A stretch of 64,000 nucleotides of DNA, from NCBI RefSeq assembly GCF_014696105.1, contig NZ_JACJPO010000066.1, positions 331,802 through 395,801 on the forward strand. Reading direction: 5' to 3'. The notes beneath the pieces are model-generated. The model worked only from the letters and a program-made list of their open reading frames with translations, ran no database searches and was not told the DNA's origin. Both the position numbers and the translations under genes were made by a program. This DNA is from Microcoleus sp. FACHB-1515. Lineage in GTDB: Bacteria; Cyanobacteriota; Cyanobacteriia; Elainellales; Elainellaceae. This document shows positions 1-7,569 of this stretch, one piece after another; position 1 is the stretch's first letter, and every line of letters begins with the position of its first letter.

Positions 1-957
1 GGGAACATTGTTGCGCCGACCTTGGTTGAGATTGAACATCACGAAGTTAGAACTCAGCGAGGGGCCACCTTCATAGATTCTGAAGCCGCCACGTCGTTCT
101 TCCCGCTTCATTAAAGCGAAATAGTTGGCTGAAACGCCGATTAAATCCAGTCCACCCGATCGAAACTGCACCAATCCAGCATCTACTGATTCCACAATTT
201 GCACGACGTATCGATCGATATACGGCTGTTGGTTTCCCTGAGCATCTTTGCGCCAGTAAAACGGATTTCGCTCTAAAACAATGCGCTCGCTCGAAGTATA
301 TTCCACCATTCGATATGGTCCCGTCCCGACAATTTGTGAAGGTGGCGTATCGGTTCCCAATGCGCTGACAAAGCGCGGCGCACCCTGAGCATCCGTTTGA
401 GTCACCAGCGGTTCAACAATGTGTTTGGGCAGAATTTCAATGCCGCCCACAAAGCGAACGATCGGTGCAAACGGTTCGGGCGTAATCACTTCAAATCGAC
501 GGTTATCCAGCTTGCGAATTTGCGGAAACTGTCCCTGCTCACCAATCCGCAAAATATCCGCCGAACTGCTGGGAATCTTCGGATTGAAGTAGATGTTATT
601 GAACGAATAAACAACATCATCAACCGTAAACGGCTCGCCGTCCGACCACTTCAAATTCTCACGCAGCGTAAACACAATCCGAAGCTGATTGGGCGACACG
701 TCCCACGCTTCGGCCAATCCCGGTTCTAGCTCGCCCGTCTCGCCATTCGTGGACAGCAACCCGTCATAAATCAAGCCAAACACATCGCTGACTTCAGTAC
801 TTGTCACCGGATTAAACGTGCTGGGATCAGACAATCCGCTGACCACCAAGCGCGGAATCTGCGCGGCCTCGGTGCGAAATGCAGCCGGACTACAGCCGCT
901 CAGGGCGATCGACACGATCAGCAGGCAGGTTAAGAGCAGGCGACGGAGGCGAAGCAT
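1..957 (-). CDS. ABC transporter substrate-binding lipoprotein, family 5 (partial)
   Basis: Reading the minus strand from the ATG at 957 gives 319 codons with no stop before the window edge, so the C-terminus is missing. The N-terminus is a lipoprotein signal peptide: basic start (MLRLRRLLL), hydrophobic core, lipobox LSGC with the acylated Cys at residue 22. What follows matches the family 5 extracellular solute-binding proteins (DppA/OppA/NikA type): DPSTFNPVTS near the N-terminus, LAEAWDVSPNQLRIVFTLR, LKWSDGEPFTVDDVVYSF, and later GTGPYRMVEY and ERNPFYWR. By family knowledge it would bind peptides or a similar small ligand in the periplasm and hand it to an ABC permease. No permease or ATPase gene is visible, so the transporter lies to the left or is unlinked. 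The ligand cannot be predicted. Confidence 0.9.
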   Translation of the reverse strand, partial: MLRLRRLLLTCLLIVSIALSGCSPAAFRTEAAQIPRLVVSGLSDPSTFNPVTSTEVSDVFGLIYDGLLSTNGETGELEPGLAEAWDVSPNQLRIVFTLRENLKWSDGEPFTVDDVVYSFNNIYFNPKIPSSSADILRIGEQGQFPQIRKLDNRRFEVITPEPFAPIVRFVGGIEILPKHIVEPLVTQTDAQGAPRFVSALGTDTPPSQIVGTGPYRMVEYTSSERIVLERNPFYWRKDAQGNQQPYIDRYVVQIVESVDAGLVQFRSGGLDLIGVSANYFALMKREERRGGFRIYEGGPSLSSNFVMFNLNQGRRNNVP

Positions 958-1330
958 TTTTGGGGATGTCGGGGGTCGGGGAGCGGGTGTTGGGGGCAGT
1001 TTAACCTTCCTAACACCTTGTTGATCGCCATGCTAGCTGCTTTTGGTAACGATTTGCTGCAATCTGATTGGTGCGGCGATCGCGCTCTTAATCTCATGTT
1101 CGGTCAACAGGCAAATCTAGAGAGCAATGCGGTTTCTGCCATTGAGTTTGCAGCCGACATTGCCTGTGATTCTGGCCGCTTGGCTGAATTTTGCAAAATT
1201 TGCGGATTTCTCTCATGCTTTTTGACAATTCAGTGCTAAATTGCTGTCATTTGCGACGCCTTCTAAGGCATTCTCTGTCTAATTTCTGTAAAAACTGACC
1301 ACGAAACTCGCTTCAACCGTTTGAACTGCA
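958..1330. other. intergenic region, no gene seen
   Basis: This 373-base stretch separates the divergent lipoprotein gene and the coiled-coil membrane protein gene. It should hold both promoters. The only open frame here, 1018-1239 on the plus strand, lacks a ribosome binding site and resembles no family. No tRNA, hairpin or repeat stands out. Confidence 0.5.
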
Positions 1331-1846
1331 ATGAAATCTCAACCTCAGTCTGATGCCGTCGCCCAAACTACCGCTCGATCGACTGCGAGCGCAGGCTATG
1401 CCCCCTCGGTGCCCATCACGGTGTATCGAGAACTTGCTGCCGAACTGCAAGCGACCAAAACGCTGCTCGATTCGATGAACACGCAAAATCAGCAGCTTGC
1501 TCGCCACAATCAGCACTTGCGGCAGGAAATTGAGCAGCTTGCTCAGTCGGCCATCAATTTGCGACAGTCTGCCGAAGCGTTTCAGCCAAGCTGGAATTTG
1601 CCGCCGCAGTCGCCCGAAGCCGCCAACGCGCGATCGCCGCGATCGTGGCGTCCCGAAACCGCATCGCCTGGGGGAGAGCGGGGCTATGTGATTGAGCAGG
1701 CGGAACCGCGATCGCGCAATCGATCGCAACCGTCCCAGCGCGAAATGAGCGGAGTGTGGTTGGTGTTGATTATTGCAGCGATCGTGATTACGGCGTTTGG
1801 GGCGGGCTTTTTGGTCGTGCGTCCGCTGCTGTCTCAAGACCGCTAG
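1331..1846 (+). CDS. hypothetical C-terminally membrane-anchored coiled-coil protein
   Basis: The 171-residue protein has no family I recognise. Residues 1-30 are Ser/Ala/Thr rich. Residues 32-80 are a predicted helical coiled coil (VYRELAAELQATKTLL, then heptads rich in Leu and Gln such as NQQLARHNQHLRQEIEQLA). Residues 85-138 are a Pro/Arg/Ser-rich disordered linker. A single membrane segment lies near the C-terminus (VWLVLIIAAIVITAFGAGFL, about 143-162) with a short tail. The arrangement suggests an N-in, tail-anchored protein that oligomerises through its helix. The long opposing frame 1313-1888 is a codon-bias shadow. The gene stands alone, about 120 bases upstream of the hydroxylase gene. 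Function unknown. Confidence 0.75.
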   Translation: MKSQPQSDAVAQTTARSTASAGYAPSVPITVYRELAAELQATKTLLDSMNTQNQQLARHNQHLRQEIEQLAQSAINLRQSAEAFQPSWNLPPQSPEAANARSPRSWRPETASPGGERGYVIEQAEPRSRNRSQPSQREMSGVWLVLIIAAIVITAFGAGFLVVRPLLSQDR

Positions 1847-1966
1847 CCTGCCAAACTCTAAAATATTTTGCAGCCAGCCGCAGTGCAAATTGGAGCAAAG
1901 CGGCTTCGGCTGTCGTCACTTTTTTCGGCTGTCGTTATTTTTATAGATTGAATTGCTAAACGGTTC

Positions 1967-2677
1967 ATGAAACTGATTCGTCAAACGATCGACTTTTTGC
2001 AAGCGCAGGTGCCGCACTATTCCAAAGTCGGCAACTCCACTTTTTTCACGGTTGAACAGTTTCCTTGGGCAAACGATCTCGAAGCAAACTGGCACGTGAT
2101 TCGCGCCGAACTCGATCGCGTCATGCCTCACGCCAAAGACCTGCCAAATTTTCAAGATATTTCGCCACGTCAAGCCAATATCGCGGATGACGATCGCTGG
2201 AAAACCTATTTCTTTTGCGCGTTTGGGTTTCGATCGCAGCACAATTGCGATCGCTGTCCGGAAACGACCAAGCTGCTCGAAAAAATTCCGGGTCTCAAGG
2301 TGGCCTTTTTCTCAATTCTTGCGCCCGGAAAGCACATTCCTGAACACTGCGGCAAGCACAAAGGCTTGATTCGCTATCATTTGGGTCTAAAAGTTCCCGA
2401 ACCTAAAACCGCTTGTCGCATCCGCATCAACGGTGAAATGGCCTATTGGGAAGAAGGCAAAAGTTTAATATTTGATGACACATTTCCACATGAAGTTTGG
2501 AATGAAACGAACGACTACCGCGTTGTTCTGTTTCTCGATATCGCTCGTCCAATGCGCTTTCCAATGTCGTTTGTCAACTGGGCGGTTTGCCAAATCATTG
2601 CTCTGTCGCCGATCGTGCAGGTCGCCAAAGGCAATCAGACCGCTTGGGAAAAGCAGTTTGAGGCGATCGCCAAATAA
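1967..2677 (+). CDS. aspartyl/asparaginyl beta-hydroxylase family protein
   Basis: The 236-residue protein matches the Asp/Arg hydroxylase family (PF05118), cupin-fold Fe(II)/2-oxoglutarate dioxygenases related to human AspH. Visible landmarks are the first iron-ligand histidine in IPEHCGKHKG (H127), the following RYHLGLKVP strand, the second His in FPHEVWNET (H175), and the Arg of DYRVVLFLD (R185), which in AspH binds 2-oxoglutarate. The DDTFPHEVWN stretch is nearly diagnostic. Bacterial members hydroxylate peptide or lipid-linked substrates; the substrate here is unknown. A hydrophobic C-terminal segment (VNWAVCQIIALSPIVQVA) may make membrane contact. The start follows a short gap after the coiled-coil gene and could share its transcript. 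Confidence 0.88.
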   Translation: MKLIRQTIDFLQAQVPHYSKVGNSTFFTVEQFPWANDLEANWHVIRAELDRVMPHAKDLPNFQDISPRQANIADDDRWKTYFFCAFGFRSQHNCDRCPETTKLLEKIPGLKVAFFSILAPGKHIPEHCGKHKGLIRYHLGLKVPEPKTACRIRINGEMAYWEEGKSLIFDDTFPHEVWNETNDYRVVLFLDIARPMRFPMSFVNWAVCQIIALSPIVQVAKGNQTAWEKQFEAIAK

Positions 2678-2866
2678 GTCAGTTGAACCGATCGCGCGAT
2701 TCAGCAAAATGGCTGAATTTTCCGGTCGTCTTGCCTTGAGAACCTGACAAAACTGGAAAAGCGTGTAAAGATCTGAGAAATTTTGCGATCGGAGCGTTGA
2801 TCGCCTCGGCACTTTGGGAATGCTGAGGCAGACCTCACAAACTTTGCTGCTGCCAATCTTTCCATG

Positions 2867-2931
2867 AGCCAACAGCCATGAGAGCCAACAGCCATGAGAG
2901 CCAACAGCCATGTTTCTGACGGTTTCTGACG
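2867..2931. repeat. short tandem repeats upstream of the Hpt gene
   Basis: Two adjacent perfect tandem arrays are visible. AGCCAACAGCCATGAG (16 bp) occurs at 2867-2882, 2883-2898 and, cut to 14 bp, 2899-2912. It is followed by two copies of the decamer GTTTCTGACG at 2912-2921 and 2922-2931. The array ends 9 bases before the ATG of the Hpt protein, so it lies in the 5' untranslated or promoter region. Such arrays can change copy number by slippage. Confidence 0.9.
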
Positions 2932-2940
2932 ATACGTGAA

Positions 2941-3429
2941 ATGACAATTGGACAAGACCAAACGCAGGCGATCGCTACTGGGATGACAGAAAATAATCAT
3001 CCTGCTTCGCGCCCCAACTCCCGCGCTTGGCAGGACTCTACCCGCCCGCCCGATGCCGCTCCGTCTAAGCAGCCACCTGACCTCGACGCGCTGCGGCAGC
3101 AAATTGACTGGGAACATTTGCACCGCCTTTCAGACGACAGCACTGAATTTGAATGGGAACTGCTGCAAGTATTCGCTGAAGATAGCTCTGCCTATCTCGC
3201 GCACCTAAAGCAGGCGATCGCTCAAGAAGATTTTTGGCAGATCGAGCGCGACGCTCACCACATCAAAGGGGCAAGTGCCAACGTTGGCGCGACCTCAATT
3301 CAAACTGCCGCCGCTGCCCTAGAGCAGCAAGCCCGCGCCAAACGGCTTGAGGATAGCGATCGCTGGATTGCCATGCTGGAAAGTGCGCTGGATCAGCTGA
3401 TCATGCTGGTCAGACTCGCTCCAAGCTGA
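2941..3429 (+). CDS. stand-alone Hpt (histidine phosphotransfer) domain protein
   Basis: The 162-residue protein carries a C-terminal Hpt domain (about residues 55-155) with the active-site motif AHHIKGASANVGA; the first His of HHIKG aligns with the phosphorylated His of Hpt domains. The preceding helix (EFEWELLQVFAEDSSAYLAH) matches the family. Residues 1-50 are polar and probably disordered. By family role it relays phosphoryl groups between the receiver of a hybrid kinase and a response regulator. No cognate receiver is adjacent; the two-receiver hybrid kinase at 12825-17153 already has its own Hpt. An internal ATG at 2983 is an alternative start. The gene lies just downstream of two short tandem repeats. 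Confidence 0.85.
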   Translation: MTIGQDQTQAIATGMTENNHPASRPNSRAWQDSTRPPDAAPSKQPPDLDALRQQIDWEHLHRLSDDSTEFEWELLQVFAEDSSAYLAHLKQAIAQEDFWQIERDAHHIKGASANVGATSIQTAAAALEQQARAKRLEDSDRWIAMLESALDQLIMLVRLAPS

Positions 3430-3450
3430 AGCAAAGTGGCTGTTCGGTAG

Positions 3451-5349
3451 ATGACAAGTCCAGCGATCGATCGGCACACTGCTGATATGAATCAGCTTTC
3501 TCTCCTTCAATCGTTGCCCTACGGCTGGATGGGCACGATCGCTCAGTTTCTCGATACGGATGAAGCCGATTGGCTGGCGGCGATCGAAACGAACTACCAG
3601 CAGCTTTACCGACAGCGATCGACCGCAACGCAGCAGCAGGCCTGGCAAGATTGCTATCAAATTTTGCGATCGCAACTGGTCAACTTACGTGATAGAAACT
3701 GGACGTTGATTTTTGAATACGAATTGCCCAGAGAAGGCGGCAGGCGACCGGATTTAGTATTGCTGGCGGACGATCGAATTTTCGTTTTTGAGTTTAAGCA
3801 AAAGTCAACGGCAAGCGCGGCGGATTTAGATCAGGTGGCGGCTTATGCACGAGATTTAAGTCAGTATCACAGCCAGTCGGTGGGCTGTCCCATTCAGGCG
3901 ATCGTTGTGCCGACTCGTCGCCAGAAACCGAGCGAACAGCGCGGCGATATTTTGATGCTCAATCCCAATGAAATTGCGAAACTGCTGAATGATTTGAATG
4001 GGAAAGGCGCAATCGCGGCGTCCGGCAACATCGATCCGCAAGCTTGGGTGCAGGCGGACTATGAACCCTTGCCGACGATTATTCAGGCGGCGAAATCCAT
4101 TTTTGAGCAGGAACCGCTGCCAAATATTAAACGCGCTCACAGTGCCAGAATTCCTGATTTAATCGCGTATCTCAATGAAGTCGTCGATCGCGCCCAAGCG
4201 AACCGAGAGCGGCATCTCGTTTTGGTTACGGGCGTACCGGGAGCAGGAAAAACGCTGGTCGGCCTTCAGTTTGTTTATCAAACTTCGATCGATCAAAAAG
4301 CCGTCTTTTTATCTGGCAATGCGCCGCTGATTACCGTGCTGCAATATGCCTTGAAAAGTCGCGTTTTTGTGCAGTCAATTCGCAATTTTTATATTGATCA
4401 CGAAGTCCGTAAACAAAAAGCACCCCGCGAACAAATTATCGTGTTTGATGAAGCACAGCGGGCTTGGGATGCCGATCGCATGGCCGAGAAATACGGCATT
4501 ACCAGCGCGGCTGCGGGGGCGGTTTTGCGAATTGCCGAACGAACTCCAGACTGGTGCGTTGTCCTGGGTTTAATTGGGGAAGGCCAAGAAATTCATGTGG
4601 GTGAAGAAGAAGGCACAGAGCAGTGGAATCGCGCCCTCGAAGTGGCTGCTTGCCCTTGGCAGGTTCACTGTTCGCCGCAGCAGGCGGGCTACTTTACTTC
4701 AGTTCCGGATGCCAACCTGCACACTGATGATCTGTTTAATCTCACGACTTCCCTGCGTACCCATCTCGCCCAAGATTTGCAAACTTGGGTGGCGCAGTTG
4801 CTGACAGGCGACATTGCTGCCGCTGCCGCAACCATGCCGCGACTAAGCGCGACCGGATACAACGCTTACCTAACTAGAGATTTAGAGGCGGCAAAGGCAT
4901 ACTGCCGCGATCGCTACTTGTCTCAACCGGATAAGCGCTATGGTCTGCTGGCCTCTTCTCGCGCCCGCAATCTGGTTCATCACGGCATTGCCAACGACTA
5001 CATGGCAACGCAGCGCCTCAAAGCGGGGCCTTGGTACATTGATCCGCCGGATTCCCCGTTGTCCTGCCGTGCGCTCGATAGCGTGGTGACGGAGTTTGCC
5101 TGTCAGGGTTTAGAGGTGGATTTTGCGATCGTCGGCTGGGGCGATGATCTGCTGTGGTGCGAAGGTCAGTGGCGCACGAGTTCTCGTCAGAAAAATGTGC
5201 GCGACCCGCTGCGGCTGCGGCTGAACAGCTATCGCGTTTTGCTGACCAGGGGGCGAGATGGATTTGTTGTGTTTGTGCCGCCAGAAGCGAAGATGGATGC
5301 CGTGTTTGACCTGCTGCGATCGAGCGGATTGCCACTGTTGGTGGACTGA
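3451..5349 (+). CDS. PD-(D/E)XK nuclease - DUF2075 helicase fusion protein
   Basis: A 632-residue protein with two parts. Residues 65-180 look like a PD-(D/E)XK nuclease: FEYELP (E89), RRPDLVLL (D101) and FVFEFKQK (E114, K116), the spacing expected of the fold. Residues 230-632 match DUF2075/Schlafen-group-3-like P-loop NTPases related to superfamily 1 helicases: Walker A GVPGAGKT (261-268), Walker B IVFDEAQRAW (D333, E334), LGLIGEGQEIH (motif III-like), and near the C-terminus TEFACQGLEVDFAIVGWG and RVLLTRGRDGFVVFVP (motifs V/VI-like). Family role suggests nucleic-acid translocation coupled to cleavage. It is a single gene, convergent with the histidine kinase with only 5 bases between stops. 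Residue 13 (3487) is an alternative start. Confidence 0.85.
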   Translation: MTSPAIDRHTADMNQLSLLQSLPYGWMGTIAQFLDTDEADWLAAIETNYQQLYRQRSTATQQQAWQDCYQILRSQLVNLRDRNWTLIFEYELPREGGRRPDLVLLADDRIFVFEFKQKSTASAADLDQVAAYARDLSQYHSQSVGCPIQAIVVPTRRQKPSEQRGDILMLNPNEIAKLLNDLNGKGAIAASGNIDPQAWVQADYEPLPTIIQAAKSIFEQEPLPNIKRAHSARIPDLIAYLNEVVDRAQANRERHLVLVTGVPGAGKTLVGLQFVYQTSIDQKAVFLSGNAPLITVLQYALKSRVFVQSIRNFYIDHEVRKQKAPREQIIVFDEAQRAWDADRMAEKYGITSAAAGAVLRIAERTPDWCVVLGLIGEGQEIHVGEEEGTEQWNRALEVAACPWQVHCSPQQAGYFTSVPDANLHTDDLFNLTTSLRTHLAQDLQTWVAQLLTGDIAAAAATMPRLSATGYNAYLTRDLEAAKAYCRDRYLSQPDKRYGLLASSRARNLVHHGIANDYMATQRLKAGPWYIDPPDSPLSCRALDSVVTEFACQGLEVDFAIVGWGDDLLWCEGQWRTSSRQKNVRDPLRLRLNSYRVLLTRGRDGFVVFVPPEAKMDAVFDLLRSSGLPLLVD

Positions 5350-5354
5350 CTGCG

Positions 5355-6755
5355 CTATTCTTCGATTCGGCGAGTTTCCAGCGGCAAAAAGATCGTCATC
5401 ACTTCACCTTGCTGCGGACGTTCGCGGACAATCAGCTTGCCGCCCAATGCCTGAAACAAATTTTTGGTGACGCTGAGGTTCAAGCTGAGATTTCCGGTTT
5501 CCGGCTGAAACATCAGCAGTTGGCCGATCGATTTCAGCGTCGGCGTCCACTTCGATTTGCCATTTGTCGTGGCGATATCAGGCTGCGACTGGAATTGCAG
5601 CTTTAACTGGTGTCCGGCCAAGGTTGCTTCAAGCTGAATGTGGCCGCCGGGCGGCTGCGTCTGCGTGATGCGATCGATCAGGCCAGTCAACACCTGATCC
5701 AGCATGGCGGAATCGCTGACCACGAGGGGCAGCTTTTGCGGCAGCGACACATCAAGCGTCAGGCCGCGCTGCATAGCGGTTTGCTGCCAGCGGGCGATGT
5801 TTTGCTCAAACACCTGCGTCAGCGAAATTGCACCGAGCGGCGCGATCGATTGTTTGTGAGGCGTGGTTTCCAGTTCGACGGCGCGGAAGATCAAGCCAAA
5901 GCGATCGATCTGCTTGGTGCATTCTTGATCGATCAGCTTGAGGCGCTTGAGGACATCGGGGCTGAGGTCTTGCCGCTTCAGCAAAAGGCGCGTCAGCGTG
6001 CGAATGGTAGCGAGCGGCGTGCGGACTTCGTGCGCGATCGCCTGCAACAGTTCGACATCAGCCGCCGAGTCGAGCGGATCGGAATTGGTTTCAACCGCAG
6101 GTGCGGCGGATGCTGGCGTTGATTCCCACTCGATCGCGTCGGGCAGGCAGGTCAGCAGCAAATGGCTAAAGCGCGTGACGAGTCGATAGTCGGGTGCGAT
6201 CGGCTGAAACTGATCGACCAGCACATCAAGACGGCTGACGCTTTGCGGCTGGGCGAGCAGCAGGCGCGACCGCAGCGATCGCCATGCCTGCCACACCACA
6301 TCTGGGTCAAACGAAAAGCGAAAAGCGGGCGCATTCGTCACTCCTTCCCCAAACGCCAGCGCGACGCTAAAGCTCGGTGTCAGAACGACGCAAAACTGTT
6401 CGCCTGCCTGCGGATCGTCGGCCAGCAGCGGCAGCGTTGCAGGGGTGGCGGCGACTTCTGAGCAGCGATCGGCGGGCGGCAAAAACGGCATCCAGGTCGC
6501 CAAGCTCAGCGGCTCAGGCGTGAATGTCCAGCACGAGAGGCGATCGAGCAAAGCACCCTGCTCCAAGATGGGAACGGGACCAGCCAGCAAAACGCCTGCT
6601 TGCGTTTCTTGCAGCAAAATATGCAGGGCAGCGATCGCGCTATACCAGCGGCGTTCGGCCTGCACCTGCTGCTGTAAAGCAGGCTTGACGGCGATCGACA
6701 GCGGTTCGCTTTGCTCGATCAGTTCACTTAGCGTTGGCAAATACCACTTGTACAC
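5355..6755 (-). CDS. sensor histidine kinase-like protein with degenerate ATPase domain
   Basis: The 466-residue protein begins with GTG. Residues 1-200 form a sensory region without membrane segments, rich in Leu and Pro. A HisKA dimerisation domain follows at about 232-300, with the phosphoacceptor motif AHEVRTPLATIRTLTRLLLK (H242). The C-terminal part (310-460) has the secondary-structure pattern of a HATPase_c domain and ends with GGKLIVRERPQQGEVMTIFLPL, typical of kinase C-termini. The usual N box (N-rich helix) is replaced by DQVLTGLIDRITQTQ, and no clear DxGxG or GxGLG box is visible between residues 370 and 430. Either ATP binding is atypical or it acts with another kinase. A perfect 12-bp inverted repeat lies about 100 bases upstream. 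Confidence 0.8.
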   Translation of the reverse strand: MYKWYLPTLSELIEQSEPLSIAVKPALQQQVQAERRWYSAIAALHILLQETQAGVLLAGPVPILEQGALLDRLSCWTFTPEPLSLATWMPFLPPADRCSEVAATPATLPLLADDPQAGEQFCVVLTPSFSVALAFGEGVTNAPAFRFSFDPDVVWQAWRSLRSRLLLAQPQSVSRLDVLVDQFQPIAPDYRLVTRFSHLLLTCLPDAIEWESTPASAAPAVETNSDPLDSAADVELLQAIAHEVRTPLATIRTLTRLLLKRQDLSPDVLKRLKLIDQECTKQIDRFGLIFRAVELETTPHKQSIAPLGAISLTQVFEQNIARWQQTAMQRGLTLDVSLPQKLPLVVSDSAMLDQVLTGLIDRITQTQPPGGHIQLEATLAGHQLKLQFQSQPDIATTNGKSKWTPTLKSIGQLLMFQPETGNLSLNLSVTKNLFQALGGKLIVRERPQQGEVMTIFLPLETRRIEE

Positions 6756-6850
6756 AGCAAATTGCGCGATCGCGCAGGGCAGCTTGATATCTATGACGAT
6801 ACCGGGAGAACTCGATCGACGAACAGCTTAGAACCGTACCTTTTGGGTCG

Positions 6851-6888
6851 CGATGTCCGACAGGAGGGGTGATAAATGTCGGACATCG
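6851..6888. promoter_or_regulatory. perfect 12-bp inverted repeat upstream of the histidine kinase
   Basis: CGATGTCCGACA (6851-6862) is repeated in exact inverse as TGTCGGACATCG (6877-6888), with a 14-base spacer. It lies between two minus-strand genes, 92 bases after the end of the BON-like gene and 95 bases before the GTG of the kinase on the minus strand. There is no U-tract, so it looks more like an operator or mRNA structure than a simple terminator. Confidence 0.6.
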
Positions 6889-6980
6889 GCAGTTGAAGCT
6901 AAAAAGTAGCGTGTGGGAAAAGCGAACGAGGATCAAGTTGCTACCGCTGGTGTAAGCACCGCTGAATTTTCAACACTCAA

Positions 6981-7415
6981 TCAGCAGGCAAACGACTGAG
7001 AGGAAAATTCACAATCAGGTTCGATCGCAGAAACGCACAGCGATCGAATCATGCTGACGCCGTTAATTTCGACATCGGCAGCGCCACGCACAGCAAGGGC
7101 AGCACTGACCAACCGCGCCATCAAGCGCGGACTGGCAATTTTGCCCACAATGACAACCACCGTTCCGCGCTGTGAAATTCGCAGGTGTGCAACTTCGGCT
7201 GGCTGAAACTGTTCGCTCAGCAAACGAGAAACTCGCTTAGCAAGGCCGCTGTGGTCATATTCTCCATGTAGGCCAACTCGTTCGGGGGGAATCGTTCCCA
7301 AAATTCTTAGCAGCGGCATCAACGCTGCCGGACTGGTGCTGAAGCAGTCTGAGGAAGCTGCGGCACTTTCCGCTTCAGCACGAATTTTCTGCGAAAAAGC
7401 GTTTGAGGAATCCAT
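6981..7415 (-). CDS. BON-like domain protein
   Basis: About 144 residues, read from the ATG at 7415; a GTG four codons earlier (7427) is also possible. Residues 60-135 resemble a BON domain, a small alpha/beta fold that often binds phospholipids or other proteins: a helix (LAKRVSRLLSEQF), a strand (VAHLRISQRGTVVVIVGKI), a second helix (SPRLMARLVSAALAVRG) and a strand (AADVEINGVSM). The glycine in VVIVGKI sits where BON domains carry a conserved glycine. There is no signal peptide, so a cytoplasmic location is likely. The first 50 residues are Ser/Ala rich. Assignment rests on pattern resemblance only. Confidence 0.6.
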   Translation of the reverse strand: MDSSNAFSQKIRAEAESAAASSDCFSTSPAALMPLLRILGTIPPERVGLHGEYDHSGLAKRVSRLLSEQFQPAEVAHLRISQRGTVVVIVGKIASPRLMARLVSAALAVRGAADVEINGVSMIRSLCVSAIEPDCEFSSQSFAC

Positions 7416-7569
7416 GTGCCCGTTCACCCCTTGTCACCAAAGACGATCGATCTCAAGTGTAATGATTTCTTAAAGTTTAAGCCGATCGATCTCAAGACAG
7501 TTGTGCTACCAACTACAGTAACTCCTGGTTCGGTTCACACAGTCTTCATCGATCGCCCGTCCTTCTTGA

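Noticed and set aside
1018..1239. 73-residue frame in the first intergenic region
   Set aside because: No ribosome binding site, no domain, GC pattern not that of neighbours.
1313..1888. 191-residue frame opposite the coiled-coil protein
   Set aside because: Composition is Arg/Leu/Ser-rich shadow coding; no family match, no ribosome binding site, and the plus-strand frame has a clean coiled coil and membrane helix.
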